DNA from: Lutibacter sp. A80
GTDB lineage: Bacteria > Bacteroidota > Bacteroidia > Flavobacteriales > Flavobacteriaceae
NCBI RefSeq assembly: GCF_022429645.1
Contig: NZ_CP092480.1
Coordinates: 399,501-463,500, forward strand
DNA: 64,000 nt
Reading direction: 5' to 3'
Shown here: positions 26,701-35,271 of the stretch, piece after piece
How the letters are laid out: each line of letters starts with the position of its first letter
Numbering within the stretch: the first letter of the stretch is position 1
Translations under genes and position numbers: made by a program
The notes under the pieces: model-generated
Database searches by the model: none
What the model saw: only the letters and a program-made list of their open reading frames with translations
What the model was told of the DNA's origin: nothing

Positions 26701-27732
26701 ATGAATGAAAGAGAATATAAGGAAGTAAAAGAGTTACTTTCAAGTAAAAAAAATATTGTATTAGTTCCACATAGAAATCCTGATGGCGATGCTATTGGTG
26801 CTAGTTTAGCAATGTATCATTACTTACAAAATACCGGTCATAATGTTACTGTTATTGCTCCAAACGATTATCCATCTTTTTTAAAATGGATGCCAAAATC
26901 TAAAGATGTTTTAAAATTTGATATGCAAAATAGGCAATCTAAAAGAGCGATTGATGAAGCTTCTATTGTGTTTTTATTAGATTTTAATGCATTGCATCGT
27001 GTTGGTTCAGATATGGAAAATACCTTGAAGGACTTTGAAGGTACATTTATTATGATTGACCATCATCAACAACCAGATGCTATTGCGAAGTATTTATTTT
27101 CCGATACATCAATTTGTTCTACTTGTCAAATGGTATATCATTTTTTAGAAAATATAGATGCAGTTGACAGCATAGATACATCTATTGCAACCAGTTTATA
27201 TACAGGGATAATGACGGATACTGGATCGTTTAGATTTGCTTCAACAACTAGTACAACACATAGAATTATTGCTGATTTAATTGATAAAGGAGCTAATAAT
27301 GCATTAATACATAATAATGTGTACGATACAAATTCTTATAGCAGATTGCAACTTTTAGGATGTGCTTTAAGTAATTTAAAGGTTGAAGAAACACTGAAAA
27401 CCGCATATATTACGTTAACACAACAAGAATTAGACGAATTTAATTATCAAAAAGGAGATACAGAAGGTGTTGTAAATTATGCTTTATCTTTAAATGGGGT
27501 TATTTTTGCAGTAATTTTTATTGAAGATGTAGAACAAAAGATTGTTAAAATTTCGTTTAGATCCAAAGGTAGTTTTTCAGTTAATAAATTTGCAAGAGAA
27601 CATTTTAATGGAGGTGGACATGACAATGCAGCAGGAGGTAGGTCCGAAATATCTTTAAACGAAACTGTTTCTAAATTTTTAGATATATTACCAAATTATA
27701 AAACCGAATTGTTAAATTCTTATGAAGCTTAG
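26701..27732 (+). CDS. nrnA: DHH-DHHA1 phosphoesterase, NrnA-type oligoribonuclease/pAp phosphatase
   Basis: A 343-residue DHH/DHHA1 phosphoesterase. Metal-site motifs: VPHRNPDGDAIGASLA (about residues 23-38), FLLDFNALHRVG, MIDHHQQPD (the DHH motif, about 120), and TGIMTDTGSFRFAST. The C-terminal DHHA1 has FNGGGHDNAAGGRS (about 305-318), the glycine-rich substrate loop. Such enzymes degrade nano-RNAs and dephosphorylate 3'-phosphoadenosine-5'-phosphate. It overlaps gldI by 11 bases. Confidence 0.92.
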   Translation: MNEREYKEVKELLSSKKNIVLVPHRNPDGDAIGASLAMYHYLQNTGHNVTVIAPNDYPSFLKWMPKSKDVLKFDMQNRQSKRAIDEASIVFLLDFNALHRVGSDMENTLKDFEGTFIMIDHHQQPDAIAKYLFSDTSICSTCQMVYHFLENIDAVDSIDTSIATSLYTGIMTDTGSFRFASTTSTTHRIIADLIDKGANNALIHNNVYDTNSYSRLQLLGCALSNLKVEETLKTAYITLTQQELDEFNYQKGDTEGVVNYALSLNGVIFAVIFIEDVEQKIVKISFRSKGSFSVNKFAREHFNGGGHDNAAGGRSEISLNETVSKFLDILPNYKTELLNSYEA

Positions 27733-28267
27733 TTTATTTAGTATTTTTCTAATTTTTACTATGCTTTCTTGTACAGGTCCAGAAGCAAGAAAACCTATAT
27801 TAAGAAAGTCTTCTTCTGTAATGCATAAGTCTGTACAATTTAATAAAGCACTAATAACAGCTCAAGAAAATGCATTTGAAAAACTAATAAAATTAGATTC
27901 GTTAAGTACTTATATTTTAAGTAATTTTGGCTTCAAATATAAAGTTAATGTAAAATCAAAAACTGGTTATTTTCCAAAAACGGGTGATGAAATTTTTTAT
28001 ACATATGATGTGTATAATATGGAATATCAACCAATTTATAGTAGTGCCGAAATTGGTGTTCAAAAATATATAGTTGATAAACAAGAAATAATAGAAGGTC
28101 TTAGAGAAGGTCTAAAATTAATGAATGTTGGAGACAATGTAACTTTTTTGTTCCCATCTCATAAAGTTTTTGGATATTTGGGTGATCAAAAAAAAATAGG
28201 GATAAATCAACCCTTAATATATAAAGTTCAATTAATTAAAATAAATAAAAAAAATGAAAGTAATTAA
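27722..28267 (+). CDS. gldI: Gliding motility-associated peptidyl-prolyl isomerase lipoprotein GldI
   Basis: A 181-residue lipoprotein (lipobox FTMLSC, Cys17; then TGPEARKPI, a hallmark start of mature GldI). The C-terminal FKBP domain runs from about residue 80 (TGDEIFYTYDVYN) to the end (EIIEGLREGLKLMNVGDNVTFLFPSHKVFGYLG). In Flavobacterium johnsoniae GldI is needed for gliding and is thought to fold secreted gliding proteins. Overlaps both neighbours, so it is translated from the nrnA operon and coupled to the next isomerase. Confidence 0.9.
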   Translation: MKLSLFSIFLIFTMLSCTGPEARKPILRKSSSVMHKSVQFNKALITAQENAFEKLIKLDSLSTYILSNFGFKYKVNVKSKTGYFPKTGDEIFYTYDVYNMEYQPIYSSAEIGVQKYIVDKQEIIEGLREGLKLMNVGDNVTFLFPSHKVFGYLGDQKKIGINQPLIYKVQLIKINKKNESN

Positions 28268-28982
28268 ATTCTTATTTCTAGGTGCAATTGTAATTTCACT
28301 AGCTTCTTGTAACAACCAAGCAACAACTTTAAAATCACTAGATTCTGAAATCGATTCTGTAAGTTATGCTCTAGGATTGGATATGGGAATGAAAATAAAA
28401 ATGAATTTTGAAGATATAAATCAAGATGCTTATGTTCAAGGTATGAAAAATGGAATAGACTCTACAAATATGTTGTTAGCGTCAAAAGATATTAATGGTA
28501 TTATTAATTCTTATTTCCAAAAATTACAACAAGAAAAAATGAAAGAACAACAAGAAGCAGCAGCTAAACAAGCTGAATTAGATTTTGCTGATTCAAAGGC
28601 TGCAGGTGAAAAGTTCTTAGAAGAAAATAAAACAAAAGATGGTGTGGTAACTACAGATAGTGGTTTACAATATATTGTAATGAAAGAAGGAAGTGGTGAA
28701 AAACCAGTTGCTAATTCTAAAGTAAAAGTACATTACCACGGAACTTTAACAGATGGTACTGTATTCGATAGTTCTGTTGATAGAGGACAACCTGCAGAAT
28801 TTTTGGCAAATCAAGTAATAAAAGGATGGACTGAAGGTTTACAATTAATGTCTGTTGGTTCTAAATATAAATTCTTTATACCTCAAGAGTTAGGATATGG
28901 AGCAACACCACGTGCAGGTGGAAAAATTAAACCATTTGATGTTTTAGTTTTTGAAGTAGAGTTATTAGAAATTGTTAAATAA
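28254..28982 (+). CDS. FKBP-type peptidyl-prolyl isomerase lipoprotein
   Basis: A 242-residue lipoprotein (LASC lipobox near residue 19). Residues about 30-130 are the FKBP N-terminal dimerisation region (SEIDSVSYALGLDMGMKIK, then a helical, Gln/Lys-rich stretch EKMKEQQEAAAKQAE). Residues about 140-242 are a complete FKBP domain (KVKVHYHGTLTDGTVFDSSVDRG, VIKGWTEGLQLMSVGSKYKFFIP, YGATPRAGGKIKPFDVLVFEVEL). Similar to FkpA/Mip periplasmic folding factors. Overlaps gldI by 14 bases. Confidence 0.92.
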   Translation: MKVIKFLFLGAIVISLASCNNQATTLKSLDSEIDSVSYALGLDMGMKIKMNFEDINQDAYVQGMKNGIDSTNMLLASKDINGIINSYFQKLQQEKMKEQQEAAAKQAELDFADSKAAGEKFLEENKTKDGVVTTDSGLQYIVMKEGSGEKPVANSKVKVHYHGTLTDGTVFDSSVDRGQPAEFLANQVIKGWTEGLQLMSVGSKYKFFIPQELGYGATPRAGGKIKPFDVLVFEVELLEIVK

Positions 28983-28995
28983 TAAGTTCATAATA

Positions 28996-30114
28996 ATGAA
29001 AGTATTACAACTAGTTTTAATTAGTGTAGTTTTAACATTATCAGCTTGTAAGCCTACTAAATATACAGATTTAGATGATGGGATGTATGCTGATTTGGAA
29101 ACTAATAAGGGAGCAATTTTATTAAAACTTGAATTTGAAAAAACACCAATAACGGTTGCAAATTTTGTTTCATTAGCTAATGGTACCAATAAACAAGTTG
29201 TAGATTCTTTAAAAGGAGTTAATTTTTACAATGGTTTAAAGTTTCATAGAGTACTTAATAATTTTATGATACAAACCGGAGATCCTTTAGCAACTGGATC
29301 AGGAGGACCTGGATATAAATTTATAGACGAATTTCCAAAAGATACAAATGGAGACCTATTATTAAAACATGATAAGGCCGGTATTTTATCTATGGCAAAT
29401 TGGGGCCCTCCAAATACTAATGGAAGTCAATTTTTTATAACACATAAAGATACGCCTTGGTTAGATGGAATTCATACGGTATTTGGAAATGTTGTTAAAG
29501 GACAAGCAGTGGTAGATTCAATAGTTCAGAATGATACCATTGTAACTCTTGAAATTATAAAAATTGGTAAAGCAGCTAAAAAGTTTAAGGCAGCTAAGAT
29601 TTTTGATGAATTTTATGTTAAATATCAAAAAGAATTAGAAGAAACTCAAGCTAAAATTGATGCAGCAAGTGCTAGTGCTTTAAAAAGGTTTAATAAAAAC
29701 AAAGAAAAAGCAACAGAATTAGCCTCGGGACTTAAAATTTTTATAACTGAAACTAAAAACGGAGAAAAACCAAAAAATGGTGCTAAAGTTAAAGTAGCTT
29801 ATTCAGGTTATTTTACCGATGGTAAATTATTTGATACTAGCTATAAAGAAGTTGCAGAAGCATATGGAGTTTATGACGAGAAAAAAGATTCAAAAAACGG
29901 ATATAAACCATTTTCAAGTATCTATGGACCTCAAGCTCGTTTAATTTCTGGTTTTAAGGAAGGTTTACAACAACTAAAAATAGGAGACAAAGCAATGCTT
30001 TTTATACCTGCTCATTTAGGATATGGAGCACAAGGTGCTGGTAAAGTAATTCCGCCAAACTCAGATTTAGTTTTTGAAATTGAATTAGTCTCTTTAGACA
30101 GTTCTGATAATTAA
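28996..30114 (+). CDS. Cyclophilin-FKBP fusion peptidyl-prolyl isomerase lipoprotein
   Basis: A 372-residue lipoprotein starting at ATG 28996 (MKVLQLVLISVVLTLSAC; lipobox Cys18). A reading from 28972 would add eight residues ahead of the signal peptide and is less likely. Residues about 25-195 are a cyclophilin domain (KFHRVLNNFMIQTGDPLATGSGGPG, SMANWGPPNTNGSQFFIT, GIHTVFGNVVKG) and residues about 260-372 an FKBP domain (GAKVKVAYSGYFTDGKLFDTS, FKEGLQQLKIGDKAMLFIP). Joining two unrelated isomerase folds in one periplasmic protein is uncommon. Third isomerase in the gldI operon. Confidence 0.92.
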   Translation: MKVLQLVLISVVLTLSACKPTKYTDLDDGMYADLETNKGAILLKLEFEKTPITVANFVSLANGTNKQVVDSLKGVNFYNGLKFHRVLNNFMIQTGDPLATGSGGPGYKFIDEFPKDTNGDLLLKHDKAGILSMANWGPPNTNGSQFFITHKDTPWLDGIHTVFGNVVKGQAVVDSIVQNDTIVTLEIIKIGKAAKKFKAAKIFDEFYVKYQKELEETQAKIDAASASALKRFNKNKEKATELASGLKIFITETKNGEKPKNGAKVKVAYSGYFTDGKLFDTSYKEVAEAYGVYDEKKDSKNGYKPFSSIYGPQARLISGFKEGLQQLKIGDKAMLFIPAHLGYGAQGAGKVIPPNSDLVFEIELVSLDSSDN

Positions 30115-30131
30115 TAATATTTTAGAATTCA

Positions 30132-30701
30132 ATGATAGAATCAATTATTGATAAAGATATTGAATTACTAATTTTCCTAAATAATTTAGGAACAACTCAA
30201 TGGGATGGCTTTTGGCTTATTGTAACAAATAAGTTTAGTGCCATCCCATTATATATCTTATTACTTTATTTAGCTTTTAAAAATTACGGTTTAAAAAAAA
30301 CAGTTGTTATAGTGCTTTTTATAGCATTATTAATTGCTGCTTCAGATCAAACTAGTAATTTATTTAAGTATGGTTTTAAACGATTGAGACCTTGCCATGA
30401 TGAGTCTATAGCAGACTTAATAAGATTGGTTAAATCTAGGTGTGGAGGAATGTACTCTTATTTTTCGGCACATGCATCAAATTCAATGGCAATCGCTGTT
30501 TTTTTTAGTTTACTATTGAAAGATAAAGTAAAATTCCTTTCTTATTTTTTAATAATATGGGCATTATTTGTAGCTTATAGTAGAATCTATATTGGAGTAC
30601 ATTTTCCATTAGATGTGTTTACTGGAGCTTTAATAGGTGTTATTTATGCAATTGTGTGTTATAAATTATTTAAATTTTTTACACGAAAAATCCTTACTTA
30701 G
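30132..30701 (+). CDS. PAP2 superfamily membrane phosphatase
   Basis: A 189-residue integral membrane phosphatase with five or six helices. The three PAP2 motifs are clear: KYGFKRLRPC (Lys-x6-Arg-Pro, about residues 79-88), YFSAHASNSMA (catalytic His in the Ser-x-His motif, about 114-124) and SRIYIGVHFPLDV (Ser-Arg-x5-His, about 155-167). Likely dephosphorylates undecaprenyl pyrophosphate or a related lipid phosphate on the periplasmic side. Follows the isomerase operon by 17 bases; its 3' end overlaps the convergent membrane-protein gene by 8 bases. Confidence 0.9.
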   Translation: MIESIIDKDIELLIFLNNLGTTQWDGFWLIVTNKFSAIPLYILLLYLAFKNYGLKKTVVIVLFIALLIAASDQTSNLFKYGFKRLRPCHDESIADLIRLVKSRCGGMYSYFSAHASNSMAIAVFFSLLLKDKVKFLSYFLIIWALFVAYSRIYIGVHFPLDVFTGALIGVIYAIVCYKLFKFFTRKILT

Positions 30702-31359
30702 AGTAAATATTTTTATTTAATGGGTTTAAAAATATTAAAAAGAAAATTACACCAAAAGCCAACTCATACAATTCCCATTTTCTTTCTGAATCTATAAATA
30801 CTAGCAAACCAGTAATAATTAAAAATGCAATGGTATAATGCCATTTTACAATAGGTACAGCAAATAGATTCGCTAATTTTTTAATAGCTTCAACCTTTCT
30901 ATATAGAAATGGAGTAATTATTAAATAAAGTACCAATACAGCAGTTAATAATTGGCTAAAGATAATTTTATTTACTTTTTTTCCGTCAACAACAAGATTA
31001 TGTAAATTAGTTTCTGCTTGAGCATTATTTTCTAAAAAATACTCTGAAGATTCAATATTAAATATACGTTGTCCCCAAGAAACTTCTTCACCTGCACCAA
31101 AAATAAAAACAAAGGCAATGGCCAAAATTCCAACTTTCCAAAGAGGTTTTTTATATTTTTGAAGTTTAATAAAACGACTTATTAAAAGTAAGCTAGAACA
31201 AAACAGTAAAATTGCTGTTCCATATTCTACAATACCATCTTCTTTTGTGTAAAACTCGTCAAAATATTGAAGGTCTGTATTTGCAATATAAATTCCAATT
31301 CCAAAAACTAGAAGTAAAAATAAATAAGCAATTTTATCGATTTTAGTAAGTGTTTTCAT
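30694..31359 (-). CDS. Polytopic membrane protein of unknown function with Glu/His motifs
   Basis: A 221-residue protein with six or seven predicted transmembrane helices. I do not recognise a named family. A striking intramembrane/extracytoplasmic block, FGAGEEVSWGQRIFNIESSEYF followed by NNAQAETNLHNLVVD, looks like a motif set: Glu-Glu-x-Ser-Trp-Gly-Gln-Arg and Asn-x-Gln-x-Glu-x-x-x-His-Asn. Such polar clusters in a membrane protein suggest an enzyme or metal site. It is 58 bases downstream of the glycosyltransferase cluster on the same strand, so a role in lipid or glycan modification is possible. Evidence for function is weak. Confidence 0.75.
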   Translation of the reverse strand: MKTLTKIDKIAYLFLLLVFGIGIYIANTDLQYFDEFYTKEDGIVEYGTAILLFCSSLLLISRFIKLQKYKKPLWKVGILAIAFVFIFGAGEEVSWGQRIFNIESSEYFLENNAQAETNLHNLVVDGKKVNKIIFSQLLTAVLVLYLIITPFLYRKVEAIKKLANLFAVPIVKWHYTIAFLIITGLLVFIDSERKWELYELAFGVIFFLIFLNPLNKNIYSK

Positions 31360-31417
31360 CTGTATATTTTTAAGGGAAAGCGTTCTTTTTAAGATCTAAT
31401 AGTATTTGTCAAAAGTA

Positions 31418-33043
31418 CTATTTTTTTGATACTAAATAAAATTGTCTAATCAAACGTTTTTTATTTTTTGAACCAACATTTAGATTGTAAGTTTCGGTTA
31501 GCTTTAAATTGTAATTTTTAGAGAGTTGTGTGGTTATTTTTTCAACATCATCATTCATTATTAAAATACCAAATTTACTTTCAGAAGGAATTTCTAAATG
31601 TTCGTTTTTATAAATATCTTTTAAAATTCCGTTATAATTCCAAAGTAATTCGGGTGTAATTTCACCAATTGAATAGGTGTTAATTTGTTCTTGATGTTCA
31701 ATTGAATGTAGGGTGTTTATAGCATTAAAGTTATCATTTTTATTTAAAATTTTTGAAATAGGTAAGCCAAAAAGAAAAATAGCAACCATAAATAACACAG
31801 TTAAATAAAATACATTCTTAATATTTTTACGAATTAAATTTATTAATAATAAACTGCCAATTGTTAGACTTGCTATAGCAGTTAAAATATAGTTTATAAT
31901 GTAATTACTTAAGTCATTTTTTAAAATTATATATAAACCAATTGGTAAAATTATTGCAATAATTGCAATAAGACCAAAATTAAAATAAACAGGAATTGTT
32001 TCTTTTTTTGATGTTGATTTAGAAAAGTTCTGTATTAAATATTGAATATAACAACCTGTATTTAAAGCTAAAGGTATTAATACAGGCATTAAATAACGTG
32101 CTTTTTTTTCTGGTATTAATGATAGTAGTATTACAGCTATTAAAGTCCACCAAAAAGTAAATTTATATACTTTTTTATAAGTAATACGCTTTATTAAGTA
32201 AGGGTAGAGTAAGCCTATAAAAGCAGGGATTGTCCATAAACCAGATTGTGTAAAAAAGCTCCAATAATAATAAAAAGGTTTTACATTATAACTACTCCAA
32301 TTTCCAGTTTCTTTAGTAGCAATTTCTAAAAATGCTTGTGTATCAGCAATTCTAACGTAGATATACCACCAACTTCCAATAATTAAAAATAAGATTATAG
32401 ATACTATAAATGGTACTAATTTTTGTTTAAAGTTTTTAAATTTAAAAACAATACCATATGAAATTAAGAAAGGTAAAAATACTGCAAATAAAGAAACGGG
32501 ACCTTTACTCATAATTGAAAGTCCAATAAATAATGCTGCTAAAATAATTTTTTTCCAATGGGTTTGTTTAGCTTCAAAAAAAAGAAATAAATAATACAAA
32601 CCAGCAAACATAAATCCGTGAGCAAAAATATCCCAAGGTGCTTCATTAATTATTCCAAATACATAAAAAGATGTAATTAAAATTAAACTATTATTTAAGC
32701 TATGTTTTTTTGAAAGTTCTAATTTTAAAGAAAAATAGTAAGCGAAAACACCCAAAAACAACACCATTAAAGCTGCTGGTAATCGTAGTGCAAACAGGCT
32801 CTGTGCTCCAAAAGTTAAAGCAGAAATGGCTGTAATCCAAGTTGGTAATGGAGGTTTTTGATACCTTGCTTCGCCATTCATAGTGGTTAATAGCCAATTG
32901 TTATCTTGTATAATTTCTCGAGCCGTAATAAAATTACGAGCTTCCATAATAGTAACATTTGGTACGTCTAAATGGACTAATAACATAAGTACAATTAGAA
33001 TTGATAGTGTTATAATCGGATATTTTTCTAAAGTTTTTATCAT
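31418..33043 (-). CDS. GT39/ArnT-like membrane glycosyltransferase (second)
   Basis: A 541-residue polytopic membrane protein with about 12 helices. The N-terminal loop MEARNFITAREIIQDNNW ... EARYQKPPLPTWITAIS carries the KPPL signature and acidic residue of ArnT/PMT-type GT-C transferases that take a sugar from an undecaprenyl phosphate carrier. The usual Asp before Glu in the first loop is replaced (TIMEARN). A C-terminal soluble part (about residues 430-541) is present. The acceptor is probably lipid A or another envelope lipid, inferred from the cluster. Confidence 0.87.
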   Translation of the reverse strand: MIKTLEKYPIITLSILIVLMLLVHLDVPNVTIMEARNFITAREIIQDNNWLLTTMNGEARYQKPPLPTWITAISALTFGAQSLFALRLPAALMVLFLGVFAYYFSLKLELSKKHSLNNSLILITSFYVFGIINEAPWDIFAHGFMFAGLYYLFLFFEAKQTHWKKIILAALFIGLSIMSKGPVSLFAVFLPFLISYGIVFKFKNFKQKLVPFIVSIILFLIIGSWWYIYVRIADTQAFLEIATKETGNWSSYNVKPFYYYWSFFTQSGLWTIPAFIGLLYPYLIKRITYKKVYKFTFWWTLIAVILLSLIPEKKARYLMPVLIPLALNTGCYIQYLIQNFSKSTSKKETIPVYFNFGLIAIIAIILPIGLYIILKNDLSNYIINYILTAIASLTIGSLLLINLIRKNIKNVFYLTVLFMVAIFLFGLPISKILNKNDNFNAINTLHSIEHQEQINTYSIGEITPELLWNYNGILKDIYKNEHLEIPSESKFGILIMNDDVEKITTQLSKNYNLKLTETYNLNVGSKNKKRLIRQFYLVSKK

Positions 33044-33049
33044 TTTAAT

Positions 33050-34450
33050 TTAATTGAAAATATAACTACTTTTTTTATAATTAGACATTGTTTCTTTTAA
33101 GAGTTTTAAATTTTTAGAATCAATGTTTTTAATTTTTTTATGTGGTATAATTATCAAAAAAGGTTCTTTTGAGTTTATTTTTTTTGATAATTCAATATTA
33201 TCTTTAATTGTTTTTACACTCCCTTTTGAATAAAACTGACTTGAATAACTTTTATTTTCCCAATGATAAATGGGCAGAGTTTTGTTGCTATTATTTTCAA
33301 TAAGAAATTTATCAGAATTGATATAATAGTTTTTATTGTTGATTAAAGTTGCTATACTAAAAATAAGTAACGCAAGTATTGGTATTGCTAAAGCAATAGT
33401 AATAATTTGTTTTTTGTACTTAATTTCATTCCAATAATGTGTTGTTAATAATGCAATTGGAACCATAATTGGCATAATGTACGGGTGGATTAAACTTTTA
33501 GAAATTGTAAAGAATAAAGGAGTCCATAAAAGCCATAAAAGTAAAAAAGTTAACCATTTATCTTTAAAAAGTTGCGTTTTATTTTTCCATAGTTTAACAG
33601 TTAAAACTTGTATCCAAGGAATTGCAAAAAGAAATAAAAATACCCAAATCATTCCTATAGGTTGAGATTTTGGGAAACCATATTTATCACCTTTCCAATC
33701 AGAACTTAAAAAGCGTTTAAAATGTTCTCCAACAATAAAATAGTCAATAAAACCAGGTGTTTTTTGTTCTGCCAAATAATACCAAGGAATTGCGATAATA
33801 CTTGTTATTAATGTTCCTAAAATCCAAGGAAATGAACCCCAAACTGTTTTGAATTTTTTAAAAATTAACATCCAAATAAAGATAGGAGGAGCTGTTAAAA
33901 TAATAATTATTGGTCCTTTTGCTAAAAGTCCTAAACCTAATCCAATAAAAAATAGGTATTTCCATAAAAACTGTTTTTTATTATGGATACTTTCCCAAAA
34001 AGAAACCATTACTAAAGTAACACAAAAAGCTAAAGCTGTATCTGTTGAAACTACTCCAGTGTGTAAAATAAATTCGGGAATGGTGAGTAAAATTAATGCA
34101 GGAATAAAAAAATTTAAACCGTTACGTTTTGCATACTTTCCAATTAAAAGGATTACGAAAATGTTTAAAAGTAAATATGGAAATCTAGCAGCGAATTCAT
34201 TTACACCAAAAATATTAAAACTTATGGCAGATAACCAGGTTGATAATGGAGGTTTTGCCCAAAATGGAACGCCGTAGTCTATTTGTAAGGTTGTCCAATT
34301 ATTTGTTTCGGCCATTATCCTTGCAATTTCCGCATAGCGAGCTTCAGTTTTATCCATTAAAGGAATGGCATAATTTAAAAAGCTTCTAATTAAAATTAGT
34401 AAAACAACCCAAAAATTATAAGGATTTATTTTTTTAGAAAAAAAAATCAT
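33050..34450 (-). CDS. GT39/ArnT-like membrane glycosyltransferase (first)
   Basis: A 466-residue polytopic GT-C transferase. The signature loop is PLMDKTEARYAEIARIMAE ... VPFWAKPPLSTWLSA (about residues 30-70), with the Asp and Glu expected for catalysis and the KPPL motif. About eleven helices are followed by a soluble C-terminal portion of about 80 residues. Paired with a second GT39 6 bases downstream; the two are diverged and likely attach different sugars or act on different positions. Polyprenyl-phosphate sugar donors would come from the GT2 enzymes upstream. Confidence 0.88.
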   Translation of the reverse strand: MIFFSKKINPYNFWVVLLILIRSFLNYAIPLMDKTEARYAEIARIMAETNNWTTLQIDYGVPFWAKPPLSTWLSAISFNIFGVNEFAARFPYLLLNIFVILLIGKYAKRNGLNFFIPALILLTIPEFILHTGVVSTDTALAFCVTLVMVSFWESIHNKKQFLWKYLFFIGLGLGLLAKGPIIIILTAPPIFIWMLIFKKFKTVWGSFPWILGTLITSIIAIPWYYLAEQKTPGFIDYFIVGEHFKRFLSSDWKGDKYGFPKSQPIGMIWVFLFLFAIPWIQVLTVKLWKNKTQLFKDKWLTFLLLWLLWTPLFFTISKSLIHPYIMPIMVPIALLTTHYWNEIKYKKQIITIALAIPILALLIFSIATLINNKNYYINSDKFLIENNSNKTLPIYHWENKSYSSQFYSKGSVKTIKDNIELSKKINSKEPFLIIIPHKKIKNIDSKNLKLLKETMSNYKKSSYIFN

Positions 34451-34452
34451 AA

Positions 34453-35211
34453 TTAATCTAAACCTATTTTTCGTGTTTTATATGTTTTTTGAATTTTAAA
34501 TAAATCGACCCAAAGTTTAAAAAAATAACTTAATTTAACTTTAGACTCATCATAATCTATCCAAGTTTTTAAAGGGACTTCTTTACATATTTCGCTCATT
34601 TTTTCTCGGTTATAAATTAAAATCATTCTATTAAAAAGTTCTACATCAAATAACCATTTTGATATAAATTTTTCAGAAAAAAGTTTTTTCGAAAGTTCGG
34701 AGTTAAATATTTTGCATCCGCATTGTGTATCGTAAATTGTTAATTTTAATTGTTGTGAGATAAAAATAGCGATAATTCTACCAATAATATGTCGAATTTT
34801 TTTGCGATTTATAATTGTATCAATTTTTGCAATTCTAGAACCAAAAGCAAATACAATTTTATCTTTTACAAGTTTGCTAATTTCTAAACATTCTTCAAGT
34901 GTGGTTGCTAAATCAGCATCTAAATATGCAATTTTTTCAGAAGGAAAAGTTTTATTGCAATGTAAAATACCAGTTCTTACTGTTTCTGCTTTTCCAGAAT
35001 TTTTATCCATTGAAATTAGATCTACTTTTTCAGGAAAGTTTGTTTTTATTTTAGTGAGAATTTTTAAGGTATCATCATTAGAACCATCATTAACAAAGCA
35101 GATTATAATATTATTGTATTTATTTAAAAACGAAGTATAACGAGTTGTGTTTAGCCTTTTTTCTTCATTATAACAAGGAATTACAATGCATAATTGAAAT
35201 GATTTTGGCAT
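34453..35211 (-). CDS. GT2 glycosyltransferase, polyprenyl-phosphate glycosyltransferase type
   Basis: A 252-residue GT-A fold enzyme without membrane segments. CIVIPCYNEEKRLNTTRY and FVNDGSNDDTLKIL are the nucleotide-sugar binding motifs, AYLDADLATTLEE contains the metal-binding DxD-like Asp-Ala-Asp, and TIYDTQCGCKIFNSELSKKLF matches the DTQCGFKLF-type motif of dolichyl-phosphate beta-glucosyltransferase (ALG5-like) proteins. It probably makes a polyprenyl-phosphate hexose donor for one of the GT39 enzymes, 2 bases downstream. Confidence 0.88.
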   Translation of the reverse strand: MPKSFQLCIVIPCYNEEKRLNTTRYTSFLNKYNNIIICFVNDGSNDDTLKILTKIKTNFPEKVDLISMDKNSGKAETVRTGILHCNKTFPSEKIAYLDADLATTLEECLEISKLVKDKIVFAFGSRIAKIDTIINRKKIRHIIGRIIAIFISQQLKLTIYDTQCGCKIFNSELSKKLFSEKFISKWLFDVELFNRMILIYNREKMSEICKEVPLKTWIDYDESKVKLSYFFKLWVDLFKIQKTYKTRKIGLD

Positions 35212-35271
35212 TCGTTAAATTGTTTTTTAAATAATTATTAATTATTAGGAGTTATACAAATATATAATTTA

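Noticed and set aside
33849..34277. A 142-codon plus-strand reading frame
   Set aside because: It lies wholly inside the GT39 gene on the opposite strand, has low-complexity Lys/Ile/Asn content and no recognisable motif; a shadow frame.
34802..35140. A 112-codon plus-strand reading frame
   Set aside because: Antisense to the GT2 gene with clear motifs; no promoter, family pattern or neighbour to support it.
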